Shown here: positions 51,351 through 60,174 of the stretch, piece by piece
Layout of the letters: every line of letters begins with the position of its first letter
How positions within the stretch are numbered: position 1 is the stretch's first letter
DNA from: Albibacterium sp035514885
GTDB lineage: Bacteria > Bacteroidota > Bacteroidia > Sphingobacteriales > Sphingobacteriaceae
Assembly (NCBI RefSeq): GCF_035514885.1
Contig: NZ_DATJCH010000013.1
Span: 39,480 to 103,479 of the forward strand
DNA: 64,000 nucleotides
Direction: 5' to 3'
Program-made: the position numbers and the translations under genes
The notes under the pieces: model-generated
Database searches by the model: none
What the model saw: the letters and a program-made list of their open reading frames with translations, nothing else
Told to the model about the DNA's origin: nothing

Positions 51351-52544
51351 TTAAATAAATACAGGATGTTCCCCCTTTTTCAGTATAAATTCGCTGTACA
51401 ATAAATAAGCCCCGGTTACTACTACCTTATCCCCACTCTTAAGCCCCTCTTTTATTTCAACTTTATCCGGTGATTCCCTTCCGGTTATAACCTTCCTGGG
51501 TTCAAATACATTTTGCTTACTCTCTATCCAAACATGCTCAGTCTTTCCATCCCTGATAATGGCATCAACTGGCAAAGTAAGTTCCTCAGTCTCTGAATTG
51601 TAAGGCAATAAAACTTTAGCTTGTAATCCAGGTTGCCAATTATTCAGATTCTCAACAGTCCCTCTTAATTGAAGAACCTGCCCACTGGTTGCCATAGCCG
51701 GAGCAATAAATTGAACAAGCATATCCAATGGTTCATTCTCCCAACCTGCAACAATTACTTTCAGGTTACTACCAATCTTTATAGAATCTGCTTCACTAGG
51801 ATAAACATCAGCCTCCACCCAAAGTTGACTATAATCTTCAAGTCGCATCAATGCAGCACCCTCATCTACATACTGACCCTCTACAACCATCAATTCAGAA
51901 ACAAATCCAGAAGATGGTGCTAAATACGTTACATAGGGAGTCACACCATCTTTCTTTAGTCGGTTAACCTGTCCGGTCGTTTGACCATATAAAAGCAATT
52001 TCTGACGAGATGCATTAGCCAACTCTCTAAATCTCTTATCACCACTCAGTTTTTCTGCTTGCGCCTCCATTAAAAGATAATCTTGCTGAAGACTAAGCAA
52101 TTGTTCCGAATACAATTTATAGATAGGTTGCCCTTTTTTAACCTGTATTCCCGTTTCTTTTACATATAAAGTTTCAATCCTTCCCGACAACCTGCTGCTA
52201 ACAAAATTTGTTCGATCAGGATTGACAGCAAGATGTCCATTCAAGTAAGAACTACTGTTCAAAGAACCTGTCCCAATAACAACTGTCGTAATATTAGCCA
52301 GGAGTTGCTGATTTTCATTTAATGTAAGAAACTTCTCTGCATTCGCACGGTCAAATGCTACCAAATCCATTCCACAGACGGGACATTTTCCCTGAGAGGT
52401 TTGCATTACTTGTGGGTGCATCGGACAAGTATAAGTCTGTACAATATCTGTTTTTGCCATTTCAGTGTTCGTACATGCAGAAATCAATAAAGATGGTGCT
52501 GCTACTGAAAAGATTAAACTGCGTATAAATACTTTTCTTTCCAT
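51351..52544 (-). CDS. CusB-like RND efflux adaptor with heavy-metal-binding domain
   Basis: This 397-residue periplasmic adaptor is probably lipid-anchored (lipobox LISAC, Cys24). The segment YTCPMHPQVMQTSQGKCPVCGMDLV (split here: CPMHPQV and CPVCGMDL) is the heavy-metal-binding domain seen in Cus/Czc adaptors. A barrel-sandwich and helical hairpin follow (GRIETLYVKETGIQVKKGQPIYKLYS, LSLQQDYLLMEAQAEKL). It links the RND pump to the outer-membrane channel. It lies 3 nt after a second adaptor gene, an unusual doubling. Confidence 0.9.
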   Translation of the reverse strand: MERKVFIRSLIFSVAAPSLLISACTNTEMAKTDIVQTYTCPMHPQVMQTSQGKCPVCGMDLVAFDRANAEKFLTLNENQQLLANITTVVIGTGSLNSSSYLNGHLAVNPDRTNFVSSRLSGRIETLYVKETGIQVKKGQPIYKLYSEQLLSLQQDYLLMEAQAEKLSGDKRFRELANASRQKLLLYGQTTGQVNRLKKDGVTPYVTYLAPSSGFVSELMVVEGQYVDEGAALMRLEDYSQLWVEADVYPSEADSIKIGSNLKVIVAGWENEPLDMLVQFIAPAMATSGQVLQLRGTVENLNNWQPGLQAKVLLPYNSETEELTLPVDAIIRDGKTEHVWIESKQNVFEPRKVITGRESPDKVEIKEGLKSGDKVVVTGAYLLYSEFILKKGEHPVFI

Positions 52545-52547
52545 TAT

Positions 52548-53642
52548 TTATTCTTTAAGAGCAATAAAACTTTCGCTATCAACCAAATAAGAAGCATCTT
52601 CAGCGATTTCCCATTTATTGATAGCTGTTAAAACCTGAATCATTCCACCTACTTTAGCTCCCACTTCAATCTTCTTAGGAACAAAAACATCTCCCTCTTT
52701 CATAAACACAACTGACTCCATACCAAGATCAATTACAGACGATTGAGGAAGCCACAAACTATTCTTAATAAAAACCGGCACTTTGGCTTGCAGCATTTCA
52801 CCGACAACAAACCCAGATGCAGGTACATAGATACGTACCAATGCAAAGTTTTCTCCTTCACGGAGAATAGGTTGAACCAAATCAACCTTCTCCACAAAAG
52901 AATTGACAGGGTTTCTTAAAGAGGAGAACAGGATTCGTTGATCTTTCTTAATCAATGAAGCATTCTGAGGATCCAAAGAAAACTCAGCCACCAATCCAGA
53001 ATTTCCATAAATAGTAAAAACACTTTCTCCTGCATTTAAATATTGTCCCTCTCGAACCATAATAGTGGAAGTCTCATCCATTGAAGACGGTTCCTTCTCT
53101 ACAACAAATCCATTAACCGGACTATAAATTCCAACACGATATTGGGGAACCCCGGATTTCAACATCTTATCAATTTGGGTCTGAGCCATTCCCAAATACA
53201 AAAGCTTCTTCATGGCCGAACTTTTAACATCTCCAGAGTCTCCATTCTGAAGAAAAAGAAGTTCTCTCTGAGCTGCTACCAAATCAGGTGAGTAAAGCTC
53301 CATTATCAACTCTCCTTTTCGAACGGGTTGATAATTGTACTTTATATTCAACTTCTCAATCCTGCCAGCTACCCGGCTACTTATCGTTGCTTTCTCACGT
53401 GTATCATATGCAATACGACCTTGTATATCTAACTCTAACACTTTACTCCCCGAATCTGCATAAATAACAGGTGCTCGAGAAATAATCCTCCCATTTACAA
53501 GCTGTATGCTCCTTTTCAGGCTATCGCTTAACTCTTCCCCTTTATGTAGCATCTCCTGCTCATCTGTCTTCTGCTTACAAGAAGAAACCAAGAAAACAAT
53601 ACACAGAAAGGCAAACAAGCTACCTAAATAGTTCTTTTTCAT
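52548..53642 (-). CDS. Second CusB-like RND efflux adaptor
   Basis: This 364-residue lipoprotein (lipobox LVSSC, Cys22) has the adaptor layout: GRIAYDTREKATISSRVAGRIEKLNIKYNYQPVRKGELIMELYSPDLVAAQRELLFL, then the beta-barrel and membrane-proximal domains. It lacks the CPMHP metal-binding segment of its neighbour. It overlaps the TolC-like gene by 23 nt at its start. Two adaptors with different N-termini may form a mixed ring with the pump. Confidence 0.88.
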   Translation of the reverse strand: MKKNYLGSLFAFLCIVFLVSSCKQKTDEQEMLHKGEELSDSLKRSIQLVNGRIISRAPVIYADSGSKVLELDIQGRIAYDTREKATISSRVAGRIEKLNIKYNYQPVRKGELIMELYSPDLVAAQRELLFLQNGDSGDVKSSAMKKLLYLGMAQTQIDKMLKSGVPQYRVGIYSPVNGFVVEKEPSSMDETSTIMVREGQYLNAGESVFTIYGNSGLVAEFSLDPQNASLIKKDQRILFSSLRNPVNSFVEKVDLVQPILREGENFALVRIYVPASGFVVGEMLQAKVPVFIKNSLWLPQSSVIDLGMESVVFMKEGDVFVPKKIEVGAKVGGMIQVLTAINKWEIAEDASYLVDSESFIALKE

Positions 53643-54873
53643 AGTCTATTATCAGTTGATAGAACATTAACTTTTCGTCTAATAAATTATTCTGCATCAT
53701 ATTCCACGCCTCCCAATTATCAATGATAACTGGCAATTGGATTTTATTTTCCTGATACGATTGAAAGTTTGCATCTAATGCCCTTTTTAAAGAGGGAATA
53801 ATTTTTAATTCAAGATTTTCAAGGCGTTTTTGAGTATTCAAAATCTCATATTGCATTCCATACACTACCCCCTGACTCTCTAAAAGCTTACCTTGTCGCT
53901 CTTTTTGCATCGCATCAACCTCCAGATTCATAGCTGAAATTTCATTTTTATACATCTTACTGCTCCAAGGTGCAATCGGTATAGATATCATTCCCATAAT
54001 GCTATAAGAGTTAGGCATCATACCTGCTCCTAGAGGCGACATATGATCAAACCGTATTTTAAGACCGGGGCGGCTTTCCTTTTTCATTACTTCCACTCCA
54101 AGCTTCATGCTTGCAATCTCGCGTTCCATTTTAACTATATCGGCCCGCTGATTTGCTAAAGTGGCAGTATCCAATATCACCTGCGGAACAAATACTAACT
54201 TCTCTGATGTATCAATAGAAAAAAGCACATCTCCCCTTTGATTCATCAGTGAATTAAGCCATGCCCTGGATTTAGCAATCTCCCCCTCCTGCATCAAGAT
54301 CATATTCTGATTTTCTTCAATCTTAGCATCGATATTAAAAATACTTCCTAACTGACTTTGATTGTATTTATACCTGATCTCTTCAACCTCCCTCATTGTC
54401 TGCATGATTTTTTCATTCTCACGCAAAACCTGTATCCGATCCAAAGCAATCAACCAACCAAAGTACAGGCTTTTAGCCTGCGCTTTTAAATCGTTCATCT
54501 TTAAATCCCGATTAGCATATTCTATATCTCCAAGAGAAATAATAGCTTTTTGATTTGCTTTCTGCTTTGAGAAATTAGGAATATCCTGTTCTACTTGAAA
54601 CATTAGAGAGCCTTTATCATCCTCCATCGGATCTTGCCCCGGATAGGGTGTCATATAAGTTCCCGCACCAACCATAGGAGCCATCCAAGAGCTTGCAGCT
54701 TCTGACTTATACTTATAACTCTCTACCTTTAGCGCATACGATTCAAGCGCAACATTCTGCATCTCTATTCTTGTCAGGATATCCTCAAGAGATAGCGACA
54801 ATGAATCCTGGGCAAATAAATTTATTGGCATCAATAGAAAAAACAGATAAATATATCTAATGCGGAGCATCAT
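53620..54873 (-). CDS. TolC/CusC-like outer-membrane efflux protein
   Basis: This protein of about 417 residues has a signal peptide (MMLRIRYIYLFFLLMPINLFAQ) and then the long helical TolC repeats; DSLSLSLEDILTRIEMQNVALESYALKVESYKYKSEAASSWMAPMVG is a typical first helix pair. It is the outer-membrane exit duct. I start at the ATG-ATG at 54873, which gives a clean signal peptide and overlaps the pump gene by 17 nt. An earlier in-frame ATG at 54906 would add 11 residues before the signal. Confidence 0.87.
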   Translation of the reverse strand: MMLRIRYIYLFFLLMPINLFAQDSLSLSLEDILTRIEMQNVALESYALKVESYKYKSEAASSWMAPMVGAGTYMTPYPGQDPMEDDKGSLMFQVEQDIPNFSKQKANQKAIISLGDIEYANRDLKMNDLKAQAKSLYFGWLIALDRIQVLRENEKIMQTMREVEEIRYKYNQSQLGSIFNIDAKIEENQNMILMQEGEIAKSRAWLNSLMNQRGDVLFSIDTSEKLVFVPQVILDTATLANQRADIVKMEREIASMKLGVEVMKKESRPGLKIRFDHMSPLGAGMMPNSYSIMGMISIPIAPWSSKMYKNEISAMNLEVDAMQKERQGKLLESQGVVYGMQYEILNTQKRLENLELKIIPSLKRALDANFQSYQENKIQLPVIIDNWEAWNMMQNNLLDEKLMFYQLIIDYEKELFR

Positions 54874-56791
54874 GTGTTTCAAGTTTCCCATATTTACGTA
54901 ATTCATATTCTTTAGACATTAAAAATATAAGTGGTGTAACCAAAAGTATGTGAATCGAAGATGTAAAAACACCTCCAATCATAGGCAGTACAATCGGTTT
55001 CATAATATCAGTACCAACTCCTGTTGCCCATAGTATGGGTATCAATCCAAACAACGATACACAAACAGTCATAATTTTAGGTCGCAAACGCTTACTGCCT
55101 CCCCAAATGACATATTTTCTTAAATCTGCTTTACTAATCGTTTCTCTGCTGTTCCCTTTTTCTTTAATTAATTGCTGCATTGCATCGTTCAGATATATTA
55201 CCATCACAATGCCCGTTTCAACTGCAATTCCAAAGAGCGCGATAAAACCAACTGCAACTCCGATAGAAAGATTAGCCCCCCAGAAATAAACCATATACAC
55301 CCCCCCAATCAATGCAAATGGTATTGTTATCAAGCTCAGAAAAGCTTCTCTAATGGAATGAAAGGCAAAATAAAGCGAGAAGAAAATAATAATCAATACA
55401 ACCGGTGCAATCCAAATCAACGTTTGCTGCCCCTTTAGCAAGTTTTCATATTGCCCGCTCCATTCCAAGAAATAACCTTGTGGTAAAATCCCATCTGCAG
55501 CATTAAGCTTCTCCATTGCCTCTTCAACTGTACTTCCTAAATCTCTACCGCGAACATTAAACATAACCGCTCCGCGTAATAAAGCATTTTCTGAAGTAAT
55601 CATCGGAGGTCCCTCTTCAAACTTAATGGATGCCACAGCACTTAAAGGAACTTCACCAAATACCGGACTCATTATGGGTATCCGGTTCAATTGATCAATA
55701 CTATTTCGATAATCTTGTAATAAACGAACATTAATGCTAAAGCGCTGCCTACCTTCAATGGTCTGTCCAACAGGAGCACCACCAATAGCAGATTCAACAG
55801 TCTGGTTTACATCATCAACATTCAAACCATAGCGTGCCAAAGCATCTCTATTGATATCCACATTTAAATACTTTCCACCGGTAACTGGTTCTACAAAAAG
55901 ATCCTGAACTCCTGCTGTGCCTTCTAAAGCATGTCTTACCCTTTCCGAAACACTAGCAATAGTATCCAGATTCTGACCATATACTTTAATTCCAACATCT
56001 GTACGAATACCAGTTGCAAGCATATTAATTCGATTGATAATCGGCTGCGTCCATCCATTCACAACTCCTGGAATCTGAAGTTTCGTGTCTAACTCTTTAA
56101 TAATATCATCCTTAGTTAATCCTTCTCTCCATTGGCTTTTTGGCTTAAGCATAATCATTGTCTCAATCATACTTAAAGGAGAGTTATCCGTAGATGTACT
56201 AGCTCTTCCTGCTTTTCCTAGCACTTTATCCACTTCAGGTACTTGCTTAATAATCTTATCCTGAACCTGCAAAATCCGTCTTATCTCATCATTACTTACA
56301 TCGGGCAAAGTTACCGGCATAAACAAGATGCTTTGTTCATCCAATGTTGGCATAAACTCAGTACCCATATTCTTTAAGACAGGAATGGTAATTAGCAATG
56401 CAAGAATATTAATCGCAAGCGTAGTCTTCCTCCACTCCAGAACCCATTCTATTATAGGCTCATAGATGCGTTCTAAGAAACGATTTACCGGATTTGAACG
56501 ATCAGACTTGAACTTCCCTTTCATAAAAAAGGAAATCAATACCGGTGCTAATGTTAATACCAATAGCGCATCCACAATCATAATAAAAGTCTTGGTATAA
56601 GCTATCGGGTGAAACATTTTTCCCTCTTGCCCTGTCAGCATAAATACGGGAAGAAAAGAAGTAATAATAATCACAGTAGCGAAGAAAACACCACGGCTTA
56701 CCTGCTTACTGCTTTTTTCAATAATTTGAAGCCTCTCCTCTTCAGATATCCATTGAGGCGTCTTTTTAAACAATCTTTTAAACCAATTCAT
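54857..56791 (-). CDS. CusA/CzcA heavy-metal RND pump, C-terminal part (split gene)
   Basis: This 644-residue reading frame holds the second part of the pump: helices 5-6 (GVFFATVIIITSFLPVFMLTGQEGKMFHPIAYTKTF), the second periplasmic domain pair, and helices 7-12, ending with GVFTSSIHILLVTPLIFLMSKEYEL. Together with the next gene (431 aa) the total of 1075 aa equals a normal CusA. It begins 1 nt after the stop of the N-terminal part, in another frame. The break lies in the cytoplasmic loop between helices 4 and 5. It may be a frameshift in a single gene or a real two-piece pump. Confidence 0.88.
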   Translation of the reverse strand: MNWFKRLFKKTPQWISEEERLQIIEKSSKQVSRGVFFATVIIITSFLPVFMLTGQEGKMFHPIAYTKTFIMIVDALLVLTLAPVLISFFMKGKFKSDRSNPVNRFLERIYEPIIEWVLEWRKTTLAINILALLITIPVLKNMGTEFMPTLDEQSILFMPVTLPDVSNDEIRRILQVQDKIIKQVPEVDKVLGKAGRASTSTDNSPLSMIETMIMLKPKSQWREGLTKDDIIKELDTKLQIPGVVNGWTQPIINRINMLATGIRTDVGIKVYGQNLDTIASVSERVRHALEGTAGVQDLFVEPVTGGKYLNVDINRDALARYGLNVDDVNQTVESAIGGAPVGQTIEGRQRFSINVRLLQDYRNSIDQLNRIPIMSPVFGEVPLSAVASIKFEEGPPMITSENALLRGAVMFNVRGRDLGSTVEEAMEKLNAADGILPQGYFLEWSGQYENLLKGQQTLIWIAPVVLIIIFFSLYFAFHSIREAFLSLITIPFALIGGVYMVYFWGANLSIGVAVGFIALFGIAVETGIVMVIYLNDAMQQLIKEKGNSRETISKADLRKYVIWGGSKRLRPKIMTVCVSLFGLIPILWATGVGTDIMKPIVLPMIGGVFTSSIHILLVTPLIFLMSKEYELRKYGKLETHDAPH

Positions 56792-56792
56792 G

Positions 56793-58088
56793 CTATTCAG
56801 ATTTTGATTTTTGACTTAATTCCCACTCATGATATCGGTCCGACAAATGCTTATAAGAGTTTTCACTCATTATAATTCCATTGTCTACAATTACCCCAAT
56901 AGCTAAAGCAATGCCCGTTAAAGACATGATATTAGAAGAAATTCCAAAAGCATTCAATAAGATGAAACTGGCAGCTACCGTAATCGGTATCTGAATAATA
57001 ATACTGAGAGCACTGCGCCAATGAAAAAGAAATATGATAACTATCAATGAAACGATTATCATTTCTTCAATCAAAGTGTTTCTAATGGATGAAATTGATT
57101 CTTTAATTAGCTCTCCCCGATCATAAACTATATCAAACTTTACATTCTCAGGAAGTCCTTTACTGACCTCAATCATTTTAGCTTTTACATCATCAATCAC
57201 CTGAGCAGCATTTTCCCCATAGCGCATAACCACAATACCTCCTACTCTTTCACCTTCGCCATCCTGATCGAATATGCCCAATCGGGCTTCGCCGGTCATT
57301 TGCACAGTTCCAACATCTGAAACATAAATAGGTACTCCATTTTGATTTCCAACAGGGATTTTTTGAATATCCTCTATTGATTCCAGATAGCCATTGGTTT
57401 TAATGATATAACCAATATCACTCACTTCATATTTTCTTCCACCACTTTCATTGTTATTAGAACGAACCGCACTAATAACATCGGGAATCGAAAGTTTATA
57501 GTATAAAAGCTTATTCGGATCTACCGTTACCTGATACTGCTTTTGAAAACCTCCAAAAGACGCAATCTCACTCACGCCGGGAACATTCTGCAAAGCGAAC
57601 TTTACATACCAGTCCTGTATCGCTCTTTGCTCTCCTAAATCCAAATCCGGTGCATCCAACGTATACCATAATACATGTCCTACTCCAGTCCCATCGGGAC
57701 CCAATTGAGGTATTACATTTTGTGGTAATGAGCTCGCTATTGTCCCTAACCTTTCCGATACGCGTTCTCTTGCCCAGTAAACATCAACGTCATCTTCAAA
57801 AACTACATAGATAAAACTCATTCCAAACATGGAAGTAGCTCGTACATAGTTGACTTTAGGAAGCCCCTGAAGATTCGTAACTAAGGGATAGGTTATCTGA
57901 TCCTCAATTAATTGAGGAGACCGGCCCATCCACTCGGTAAAAACGATGACCTGATTCTCTGATAAGTCAGGAATAGCATCAATGGGGTTATTCTTTATAG
58001 AAAATACTCCCCAGATAAAAATTCCAATACTAATGCTTAATACAATAAAGCGATTCCGTAAAGACCATTCTATTAAACGGTGTACCAT
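56793..58088 (-). CDS. CusA/CzcA heavy-metal RND pump, N-terminal part (split gene)
   Basis: This 431-residue reading frame holds helix 1 (RFIVLSISIGIFIWGVFSI), the first periplasmic domains (GPDGTGVGHVLWYTLDAPDLDLGE, PGVSEIASFGGFQKQYQVTVDP), and helices 2-4 with the proton-relay Asp in GVIVDNGIIMSEN. It stops after KHLSDRYHEWELSQKSKSE, before helix 5. Short A-runs (A5 and A4) precede the stop, where a one-base change would join it to the next frame. It follows the DUF3347 gene with a 3-nt gap. Confidence 0.88.
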   Translation of the reverse strand: MVHRLIEWSLRNRFIVLSISIGIFIWGVFSIKNNPIDAIPDLSENQVIVFTEWMGRSPQLIEDQITYPLVTNLQGLPKVNYVRATSMFGMSFIYVVFEDDVDVYWARERVSERLGTIASSLPQNVIPQLGPDGTGVGHVLWYTLDAPDLDLGEQRAIQDWYVKFALQNVPGVSEIASFGGFQKQYQVTVDPNKLLYYKLSIPDVISAVRSNNNESGGRKYEVSDIGYIIKTNGYLESIEDIQKIPVGNQNGVPIYVSDVGTVQMTGEARLGIFDQDGEGERVGGIVVMRYGENAAQVIDDVKAKMIEVSKGLPENVKFDIVYDRGELIKESISSIRNTLIEEMIIVSLIVIIFLFHWRSALSIIIQIPITVAASFILLNAFGISSNIMSLTGIALAIGVIVDNGIIMSENSYKHLSDRYHEWELSQKSKSE

Positions 58089-58091
58089 AAT

Positions 58092-58715
58092 TTACATTAC
58101 AAGCTCATCAATTGAACCACAAGTAAGCATGCTCTCACCATAATAGGGGTTTCTGACCTCGTTCTTCTCAGTCAACCAATTAGCATCAACCATCGGACAG
58201 TGGGCTTTATAAAGCTTCCTTCCACCACCAAAAGCGCTTACCAATGCATAAACTTGCTCACTCATCTTTTTAAATGAATCGCGTTGCACTTCAATATTAT
58301 TCGCATTGCTTGCTATAACAGTTGCATGTTCCTTAAGAGCATTTTCGTTCTTCGCATACAAGCTTCTTTGCTCTTCGTTAAAAGCAGATTTATCTATATG
58401 ATTTATGATCTCAGAGAGGGCCATTCCGCTAGATGCGGCTTCTTTATTATCATCATTTCCCAAAGCAGCGCTCACATTAATATAATAATCAACGATTTGC
58501 TTAATAGAAGAAGATACTTCTGGCGACAAATCAGAGAACAAAGGTGTAATCGCTTTATGATCAGCATCATTAACAGCAACATGTTCTACATGTTCAGATT
58601 GATCAGAATTTCCTGTCGTTATAGTAGTTTCGGAAGTTGCACTTTGCGGGATATTATTACAGGCAGAAATGCCAAAAGCAATTATTGCAATTGAATTTAA
58701 AATAATAGTTTTCAT
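58092..58715 (-). CDS. DUF3347 lipoprotein of the metal-efflux operon
   Basis: This 207-residue lipoprotein (lipobox GISAC, Cys19) has a His/Asp-containing linker and then the DUF3347 domain, with helices and the C-terminal signature KAHCPMVDANWLTEKNEVRNPYYGESMLTCG. The Cys, His and Met residues in it suggest copper or silver binding in the periplasm. It lies 3 nt upstream of the pump gene and 187 nt after the HYC_CC_PP gene, so it may be transcribed apart from that one. Confidence 0.88.
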   Translation of the reverse strand: MKTIILNSIAIIAFGISACNNIPQSATSETTITTGNSDQSEHVEHVAVNDADHKAITPLFSDLSPEVSSSIKQIVDYYINVSAALGNDDNKEAASSGMALSEIINHIDKSAFNEEQRSLYAKNENALKEHATVIASNANNIEVQRDSFKKMSEQVYALVSAFGGGRKLYKAHCPMVDANWLTEKNEVRNPYYGESMLTCGSIDELVM

Positions 58716-58864
58716 CGAATGGTTGTTCTTAGTATTTAGTTAATTATAATCTTACTCGTCATCCATTCATTTTAAATCGTTATAAACGTTCAAAATGAAG
58801 AATGAATTCATTTAATTCTAAAAGAAAACAGCAAGTGAATAGGGCATTAAAAAATGCCGATCAG

Positions 58865-58883
58865 AAAAATCTAAAAGATTTTT
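58865..58883 (-). terminator. Possible weak terminator after the HYC_CC_PP gene
   Basis: AAAAATC-TAAAA-GATTTTT is a 7-bp hairpin whose minus-strand side ends in five T. A second small stem (GGCATT/AATGCC, 58843-58858) follows. Termination here would be partial. Confidence 0.35.
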
Positions 58884-58902
58884 GACCTACAGGAGGAGGG
58901 TA

Positions 58903-59304
58903 TTATATTATAAATGTGCAATTACGAAGATAGACGGGAATACACTGCACATTGGGTGGTGCATTATTAATCGGGTATTCGCTTGCGTCTGTGGGCAGAC
59001 TTAAAAAAGCAGGTTGCTCATAGCTATTTAACGGCAATGAAACTGCCCAAGCCTGCATTAATTTTAAAGACGACTCTGCCTTTAATTGATCTGTATTAAC
59101 TTTAGAAACCTTTACTTCATCCTTACAGCAATCATCTTTCTTCATTTCAGAAGAATCAGGCATACCACAATCTTGCAATTCCTCAACTCCATATAGGATG
59201 GATGCAGAAGTCAGTTTGTCCATGCAATAATGGAAATGCATAGCAAAGCCGGTTGAATTACCCAGATATATAAAAGCCAGAAATACAAGAATTAGCCTTT
59301 TCAT
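58903..59304 (-). CDS. HYC_CC_PP family protein
   Basis: This 133-residue exported protein (signal residues 1-21) contains the three motifs that name the family: HYC in MHFHYCMDKL, CC in DDCCKDEVK, and PP in NAPPNVQCIPVYLRNCTF. The Cys and His residues suggest metal binding in the periplasm. In Bacteroidota it sits next to metal-efflux or copper operons, as here. A TACCTTTG -7 element lies just upstream. Function is not known at the biochemical level. Confidence 0.85.
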   Translation of the reverse strand: MKRLILVFLAFIYLGNSTGFAMHFHYCMDKLTSASILYGVEELQDCGMPDSSEMKKDDCCKDEVKVSKVNTDQLKAESSLKLMQAWAVSLPLNSYEQPAFLSLPTDASEYPINNAPPNVQCIPVYLRNCTFII

Positions 59305-59309
59305 TAAAG

Positions 59310-59317
59310 CAAAGGTA
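59310..59317 (-). promoter_or_regulatory. -7 promoter element for the HYC_CC_PP gene
   Basis: On the minus strand the sequence reads TACCTTTG, an exact TAnnTTTG match, 5 nt before the start codon, so the mRNA would be leaderless or nearly so. No good TTG was found at the ideal spacing. Confidence 0.4.
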
Positions 59318-59383
59318 CAAAATGATTCAATGAGTTATATAAAACTCCTGTTACAAAGACAACTCTTTCGATAATGTGTCAAA

Positions 59384-60109
59384 TTATTCCAAATGCGGAG
59401 CCAAAGCTTTAGCCCAAACATCATAACCTGCAGGAGTCATATGCAAACTGTCTGATAGAAAGTATGCCGGATTAGGCCTGCCATTTTCAAGCAACATAGG
59501 TTTAACGATATCTACATAACTTGCATTATTAATCGTTTTCAAATAGTTTTCTACCAAGGTATTAGTCTTTGTAAACTTATCCATCTTATCCCAACGACTC
59601 GGACTTGGTTTAATAGAAATGTAGGTAATCTTTGTTTTGGGCAATTGGGTTCTGATATCTTCAAAGAAATCCTTTAAATCATTAAACACCTTTTCAGGAG
59701 ATTTACCTGCATTAACATCATTATCTCCTACATATACCACTACCTGTTTAGGCTGATATGGAAACAATATCCTGAAAGCATAGTAATGCACTTCATCTGT
59801 CTGAGAACCGCCAAAACCTCGGTTTATTATATACTTACCAGGGAAATAACTGTCCAGGTCTTTCCAAAAAACCATTGAAGAACTTCCAACAAAAAGAATA
59901 GATCCCTTCTTGGGCGGATTCTCTTTATCTTGCTGTTCAAAAGCTGCAATTGATTTCTCCCATTGCTCAATCTTCGGCGGAATATTCTGTACGGTATTAA
60001 ATTTTGAGCCGGCATTACTTTTAACCTTGGGACTGCATGAGAATGCAAAAACCAATAAAGCCAATAAAAAACTGCCAATAATAGGTTTAATTAAGTCGAA
60101 CCTTTTCAT
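59384..60109 (-). CDS. SGNH/GDSL-type hydrolase lipoprotein
   Basis: This 241-residue lipoprotein (lipobox FSC, Cys25) has the SGNH core: the catalytic Ser in FVGSSSMVFW, Gly in NRGFGGSQ, Asn in VGDNDVNAGKSPE, and the Asp-His pair in SDSLHMTPAGYD. It is a periplasmic or outer-membrane esterase. This differs from the TesA type at 23970. It may act on carbohydrate esters or lipids. It is a single gene between HYC_CC_PP and cls. Confidence 0.88.
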   Translation of the reverse strand: MKRFDLIKPIIGSFLLALLVFAFSCSPKVKSNAGSKFNTVQNIPPKIEQWEKSIAAFEQQDKENPPKKGSILFVGSSSMVFWKDLDSYFPGKYIINRGFGGSQTDEVHYYAFRILFPYQPKQVVVYVGDNDVNAGKSPEKVFNDLKDFFEDIRTQLPKTKITYISIKPSPSRWDKMDKFTKTNTLVENYLKTINNASYVDIVKPMLLENGRPNPAYFLSDSLHMTPAGYDVWAKALAPHLE

Positions 60110-60174
60110 AGTATCGTATAGCTTGAAATTCTAATTTATATATTTTATAGTTCAAATCCTCTTTTTTACGAGAA

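Noticed and set aside
56793..56830. Programmed ribosomal frameshift joining the two CusA parts
   Set aside because: A plus-one shift would be needed, and there is no recognisable slippery site with a stimulating structure. An ATG for the second part is present.
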